Assembly (NCBI GenBank): GCA_017480785.1
Contig: JAFURZ010000008.1
Span: 1 to 64,000, forward strand
Length of the DNA stretch: 64,000 nucleotides
Direction: 5' to 3'
Source of the DNA: Bacteroidales bacterium
GTDB lineage: Bacteria; Bacteroidota; Bacteroidia; Bacteroidales; P3
Position 1 is the stretch's first letter. Each line of letters begins with the position of its first letter. Under the pieces are notes generated by a model, which saw only the letters and a program-made list of their open reading frames with translations, was not told the origin of the DNA and did not search any database. The position numbers were made by a program, and so were the translations under genes. Shown here one piece after another: positions 60,457-64,000 of the stretch.

Positions 60457-60948
60457 TCAGAAGAGCTTTACTATCACGATGGCCAGCAGCACAAGGCAGT
60501 AGATGACCTTGGCCACGATGCCGGCCATCATGCCCAGGAACGAGCCCACGGCGGCCCTCAAGGCCGGACGGGGCTCGTGTTGGTTGATGTACTCGCCCAC
60601 GAAGGCCCCTACGAAAGGCCAGAAGAAGACGCCCACCAGCCCCGCCGGGCCGAAGGGCAGGCCGATGATGGAGAGCAGCAGTCCGATGGTGCAGCCCCAG
60701 ATGCCGTATTTCGAGCCGCCGAAGCGCCGCGTCGTCAGCAGTGGGAACACATAGTCGAGTATCATCAGCGCCACGCCGATGACGGCGCTCCAGAGCAGCA
60801 GCGGGTTGCTCACGTCGGCAAAGCCGCTCAGGCGTGCCAGCAGCAGGCCGGCCCACGCCACGGGCACCGCCGGCGGTACCGGGGTGAAGACGGCCACCAC
60901 GCTCACCGCGAGGCAGACGAAGGCAAGGATTATCAGTAAGGTGTTCAT
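60457..60948 (-). CDS. DUF456 membrane protein
   Basis: This 163-residue protein has four or five hydrophobic helices and the DUF456 pattern: VPPAVPVAWAGLLLARL, LDYVFPLLTTRRFGGSKYGIWGCTIG and FGPAGLVGVFFWPFVGAFVGEYI. The function is unknown. It is 22 nt downstream of the GNAT-HD gene. The gap consists of a 7-nt repeat (60951-60985) that overlaps the end of that gene. Confidence 0.85.
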   Translation of the reverse strand: MNTLLIILAFVCLAVSVVAVFTPVPPAVPVAWAGLLLARLSGFADVSNPLLLWSAVIGVALMILDYVFPLLTTRRFGGSKYGIWGCTIGLLLSIIGLPFGPAGLVGVFFWPFVGAFVGEYINQHEPRPALRAAVGSFLGMMAGIVAKVIYCLVLLAIVIVKLF

Positions 60949-60970
60949 GGTATAGGTTAAAGGTTATAGG

Positions 60971-62134
60971 TTAAAGGTTATAGGTGTTGGATATGATGCT
61001 GTCGAAGAGGCGGCGCAGGCGGGGCTGGTCGGCTATCAGTGCGCGCAGCTCGGCCAGCGGGGCCGCGTTGGGGCTGTCGGCGAGCCACAGCTTGATGTAG
61101 CCGCCCTCGGCATACTTCTCGCGCAGGTGCTCCAGTGTGCGCTGCCAGTGCCCCTCGCGGTCGAGGGTGGGGTAGTGGCTCAGGCCGTATTCCACGGTGC
61201 GGCGCACGATGCGCTCGGGCTCCACGTCGCGGTCGGCCTCGGCGATGATGCGTCCCAGCATCGACCGTGGCGGCGTGGTGGCCGAGGCGCGGTGGTCCTC
61301 GGCGGCCTGGGCGATGGTCTCCACCTGCTGCTCGTCGAACCAGCGGCGCAGGTCGCGGCAGGCGCGGATGATGCGTCCGGAGGCCAGGTGGTGCTCCTCG
61401 CGCCCCTCGGCCAGCCCCAGGTCGTGCATGGCGGCGGCGGTGAATACCATCTCGGGCATCATGGTGGCGATGGGTGCCGTGGGCGGCGCCAGCCGCTCGC
61501 GCAGGTGGCGGTAGAGGGCCATGGCGCGGGCCACCACGCGGCGCGCATGCTCCTCGCGGTGGGCGGCATCGAAGCGGCTGTATTGCGGCAGCACCGACTC
61601 CTCGACCCACTGCTGCAGGCTTGCCATCACCTCGTCCCACCGCCACCACTCGTAGGCCAGCCGCGGCGCCCCGTCGGGCATGTAGATGATGCCGCACTCG
61701 ACGAAGCCTTCGCCGGCCAGCAGGTGGCGCATGGCGGTGTTGCTCTCGTGGGTGTCGGCGCGCAGATGGTCGTGCCGCTCCTTGGCAATGGCGAATGCCG
61801 CCGCGGCCACGCCACGGGCACCCTCGGCCTTGGCCAGACGGTGCAGGGTGGTGTAGGGGGTGGCGGTGTCAATCCATCGCCCGTGGTCGATGAAGGCATA
61901 GGTGGGCTCGTCGCCCGGCACCAGCGCGAAAGTACCCACGGCGGTGTCGCCGTCGAACAGCAGATAGGACACCTGCTGCTCCACGTCGCGGTGCAGGTCG
62001 GCATAGGTGGGGTAGCCCACCCATTGCGTCATGTTGCCGTCGGCGCGCATCAGGGAGCGCGAATGGTCATACATGGCCATCACCGTCTGCGTGTCGGCCT
62101 CCGTTGTGGGTCGTATGGTGTAGTCATTCTTCAT
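60971..62134 (-). CDS. GNAT acetyltransferase-HD phosphohydrolase fusion
   Basis: This 387-residue protein has an N-terminal GNAT acetyltransferase domain (about residues 1-150, with YTIRPTTEADTQTVMAMYDHSRS and AFAIAKERHDHLRADTHESNTAMRHLL). A C-terminal HD domain of the uridylyl-removing/YfbR type follows, with EEHARRVVARAMAL, AAAMHDLGLAEGREEHH and AAEDHRASATTPP (HD metal ligands). The two domains are encoded as one gene. The start at 62134 is chosen because the upstream extension is out of family. The partner reaction is unknown. Confidence 0.8.
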   Translation of the reverse strand: MKNDYTIRPTTEADTQTVMAMYDHSRSLMRADGNMTQWVGYPTYADLHRDVEQQVSYLLFDGDTAVGTFALVPGDEPTYAFIDHGRWIDTATPYTTLHRLAKAEGARGVAAAAFAIAKERHDHLRADTHESNTAMRHLLAGEGFVECGIIYMPDGAPRLAYEWWRWDEVMASLQQWVEESVLPQYSRFDAAHREEHARRVVARAMALYRHLRERLAPPTAPIATMMPEMVFTAAAMHDLGLAEGREEHHLASGRIIRACRDLRRWFDEQQVETIAQAAEDHRASATTPPRSMLGRIIAEADRDVEPERIVRRTVEYGLSHYPTLDREGHWQRTLEHLREKYAEGGYIKLWLADSPNAAPLAELRALIADQPRLRRLFDSIISNTYNL

Positions 62135-62220
62135 TTTGCGGTCAGATAATGATAGAGAATAACGAAATCCGTGAAGAATTATTGTGCCGGAATGGGTATT
62201 GGTATTCAGTTGATTAACGT

Positions 62221-62260
62221 CTGTTCTTTTACAATTGTAAAAGAACAGTAAAAGAACAGT
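62221..62260. repeat. CTGTTCTTTT palindrome upstream of ffh (family C, copy 2)
   Basis: A perfect 28-nt palindrome (62221-62248, CTGTTCTTTTACAATTG...) is followed by a repeat of AAAAGAACAG (62250-62259), as in the copy before dnaG. It lies 70 nt upstream of the ffh promoter. Confidence 0.85.
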
Positions 62261-62304
62261 TGGAAAACGAGGGAAGAAAGCCCTGTGGAATGGTGAAAAA
62301 AACA

Positions 62305-62337
62305 TTTGGCTATGTCGACCTTTTTTTGTATCTTTGC
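62305..62337 (+). promoter_or_regulatory. ffh promoter
   Basis: TTTG (62305-62308), 20 nt, TATCTTTGC (62329-62337). This is an exact match to the Bacteroidetes consensus spacing. Confidence 0.78.
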
Positions 62338-62363
62338 AACGGTTTTATTATGCACTGCAGACT

Positions 62364-63683
62364 ATGTTTGAGAACCTTAGTAGTAAGATAGAGAAAGCGT
62401 TACACACCCTGCGCGGCAAGGGGTCGATTACCGATATCAATGTGGCGGAGACCGTCAAGGAGGTGCGCAAGGCACTGCTCGACGCCGATGTGAGCTACCC
62501 GATAGCGAAGGAATTTACCGACAAGGTGAAGGCCGAAGCCATGGGTCGCAACGTCATCCAGAGCCTCGAGCCCGGCCAGCTGATGGTGAAGATAGTGCAC
62601 GAGAAGCTGACGGAGCTGATGGGCTCGGAGAGCGTGGATATCAACGTGAAGGGACAGCCGGCCGTGGTGCTCATCGCAGGTCTGCAGGGCTCGGGCAAGA
62701 CCACCTTCTCGGCCAAACTGGCCAACATGCTCCACACCAAGCGCGGCAAGAACGTGATGCTGGTGGCGGGCGACGTGTACCGTCCGGCCGCTATCAGTCA
62801 GTTGCAGACGCTGGGCGGACAGATAGGCGTGCCGGTCTACACCGAAGAGGGGTCGCAGAACCCGGTGCAGATAGCCCGCAACGCTGTCAAGGAGGCCAAG
62901 CAGAAAGGGGTGAACGTGGTGATTGTCGATACCGCCGGACGTCTGGCCGTCGACGAGCAGATGATGGACGAGATTGCCGCCCTGAAGAAGGAACTGCAGC
63001 CGCAGGAGACGCTCTTTGTGGTCGACGCCATGACTGGCCAGGACGCCGTGAACACGGCCAAGGCCTTCAACGACCGGCTGGACTTCGACGGTGTGGTGCT
63101 CACCAAGCTCGACGGCGACACGCGCGGCGGTGCGGCGTTGACCATCCGCTACACGGTGCAGAAGCCAATCAAGTTCGTGGGCGTCGGCGAGAAGATGGAT
63201 GCCCTCGACGTGTTCCATCCCGACCGCATGGCCAACCGCATCCTCGGCATGGGCGACGTGGTGAGCCTGGTGGAGAGGGCCGAAGCGCAATACGACGAAC
63301 AGGAGGCGCGCAAGATATCGAAGAAACTGATGCGCGACGAGTACAACTTCGAGGACTTCCTGTCGCAGGTGTCGCAGGTGAAGAAGATGGGGTCGATGAA
63401 GGAACTGGTGGGTATGATTCCCGGCATGGATAAGTTGACGAAGAACGTGGAAATCAGCGACGACGCCTTTGTGCCCATCGAGGCGATGATTGGCTCGATG
63501 ACGCCCTATGAGCGGCAGCATCCGCAGTGCCTCAACGGCAGCCGCAAGCAACGCATCGCCGCCGGCAGCGGCCGCTCGATACAGGAGCTCAACCGCTTTC
63601 TGAAGCAGTTCGACGACACGCGCAAGATGATGAAGATGGTGAGCAAGAACGGCGGCAAGATGCCGATGAGGAAAAGAAGATGA
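62364..63683 (+). CDS. ffh: Signal recognition particle protein Ffh
   Basis: This 439-residue SRP54 protein starts FENLSSKIEKALHTLRGKGSITD. G motifs are GLQGSGKTTFSAKL, DTAGRLAVDEQMMDE and TKLDGDTRGGAAL. A methionine-rich M domain ends the protein (GMIPGMDKL... GSRKQRIAAGSGRSIQELNRFLKQFDDTRKMMKMV) and binds 4.5S RNA and signal sequences. It targets membrane proteins to the Sec translocon. The gap to folD is a 7-nt periodic tract. Confidence 0.96.
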   Translation: MFENLSSKIEKALHTLRGKGSITDINVAETVKEVRKALLDADVSYPIAKEFTDKVKAEAMGRNVIQSLEPGQLMVKIVHEKLTELMGSESVDINVKGQPAVVLIAGLQGSGKTTFSAKLANMLHTKRGKNVMLVAGDVYRPAAISQLQTLGGQIGVPVYTEEGSQNPVQIARNAVKEAKQKGVNVVIVDTAGRLAVDEQMMDEIAALKKELQPQETLFVVDAMTGQDAVNTAKAFNDRLDFDGVVLTKLDGDTRGGAALTIRYTVQKPIKFVGVGEKMDALDVFHPDRMANRILGMGDVVSLVERAEAQYDEQEARKISKKLMRDEYNFEDFLSQVSQVKKMGSMKELVGMIPGMDKLTKNVEISDDAFVPIEAMIGSMTPYERQHPQCLNGSRKQRIAAGSGRSIQELNRFLKQFDDTRKMMKMVSKNGGKMPMRKRR

Positions 63684-63689
63684 TATACA

Positions 63690-63759
63690 ATTCTAATTTC
63701 TAAATTCTAATTTCTAATTTCTAAATTCTAATTTCTAAATTCTAATTTCTAAATTCTAA
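63690..63759 (+). repeat. Ten tandem 7-nt units between ffh and folD
   Basis: ATTCTAA and TTTCTAA alternate for exactly ten units without a register break. Confidence 0.95.
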
Positions 63760-63767
63760 TCCGCGAT

Positions 63768-64000
63768 ATGACTGATATTTTGGATGGCAAAGCACTGGCT
63801 TTGCAGATTAAAGACGAGATAGCCAACGAGGTGCGTCAGCTGACGGCCCAAGGCAAACGGGCGCCGCACCTGGCTGCCGTAATTGTGGGCACCGACGGTG
63901 CCAGTATGACCTATGTGGCCAACAAGGAGAAGTCGAGCCACGAGGTGGGTTTCACTTCGAGCGTGTACCGCATGTCCGAGACCACGACCGAGCGGCAGCT
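63768..64000 (+). CDS. folD: Methylenetetrahydrofolate dehydrogenase/cyclohydrolase FolD, partial
   Basis: The N-terminal 77 codons are present and the gene continues beyond the window. TDILDGKALALQIKDEIANEV and the FolD signature AVIVGTDGASMTYVANKEKSS (with the active-site tyrosine and lysine) identify the bifunctional C1-folate enzyme. It would accept one-carbon units of the kind produced by GcvT, encoded elsewhere in the window. Confidence 0.92.
   Translation, partial: MTDILDGKALALQIKDEIANEVRQLTAQGKRAPHLAAVIVGTDGASMTYVANKEKSSHEVGFTSSVYRMSETTTERQ

Overview
The window is chromosomal DNA of a high-GC, anaerobic Bacteroidales-type bacterium, probably an uncultured gut or rumen lineage. The evidence is consistent: TAnnTTTGC promoter boxes with an upstream TTTG; lipoproteins with Bacteroidetes-style lipoboxes; two surface proteins with type IX secretion sorting domains (one type A, one type B/gliding-associated); a Na+/H+-translocating Rnf cluster; an AtoE-type short-chain fatty-acid transporter; and GH29 and GH3 glycosidases. 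I cannot name a genus from the sequence alone.

Layout. 1-900: 5S rRNA and a MntA/HepT toxin-antitoxin pair. 1-2.4 kb: two small lipoproteins. 2.6-5.3 kb: a minus-strand peroxide-defence operon (ferritin-like protein, secreted glutathione peroxidase, OhrR, radical SAM enzyme) preceded by repeated palindromes that look like OhrR operators. 5.8-15.5 kb: housekeeping and stress genes (TrmH-type methylase, DUF4105 membrane protein, MscS, AlkZ-related protein, DUF1015, Ogt, sugar nucleotidyltransferase, GcvT), interrupted by an AT-rich Mrr/HigA patch with a HigB relic and by a RelE-type module. 15.6-17.5 kb: a fimbrillin-like lipoprotein broken at a C8 tract, plus a 62-aa companion. 18-24.5 kb: MeaB, HemW, an NPCBM-repeat secreted protein, a SPOR protein and a tandem UspA protein. 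25.2-29.8 kb: rnfB-C-D-G-E without rnfA. 29.8-33.6 kb: secreted proteins. 33.8-39.1 kb: dnaG, a sigma-54 activator, aroA and miaA. 39.2-49.8 kb: on the minus strand, GH29, DUF6169-like, GH3, a lipoprotein, tatC, tatA, a Tat-exported ferredoxin-type aldo/keto reductase, a YitT protein, a NapGH-like ferredoxin and a hemerythrin-LuxR regulator. 50.4-59.7 kb: a 2213-residue T9SS adhesin, an alkaline phosphatase and AtoE. 59.9-64 kb: a phosphoribosyltransferase, DUF456, a GNAT-HD fusion, ffh and the start of folD.

The most unusual layer is not a gene. The window is peppered with tandem arrays of degenerate 7-nucleotide units. The unit sequence differs at each site but the period is the same. Arrays lie between genes and also in frame inside dnaG, hemW, miaA, ogt, tatA and a ferredoxin gene. 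There are also several families of intergenic palindromes: two 109-bp copies built of 11-nt units with compensatory changes, a TTCGACTTGA family, a CTGTTCTTTT family upstream of dnaG and ffh, a CCGTGGGC cluster, and a 296-bp element with perfect 13-bp terminal inverted repeats. Intergenic DNA in this genome looks like the substrate of several active repeat-making processes.

Genes that appear to work together: the peroxide operon; the Rnf complex (energy conservation between ferredoxin and NAD); the Tat translocon with its twin-arginine iron-sulfur oxidoreductase and a membrane ferredoxin protein; and the surface glycan/phosphate functions (GH29, GH3, alkaline phosphatase, NPCBM protein). Long open frames antisense to GC-rich genes were treated as composition artefacts.
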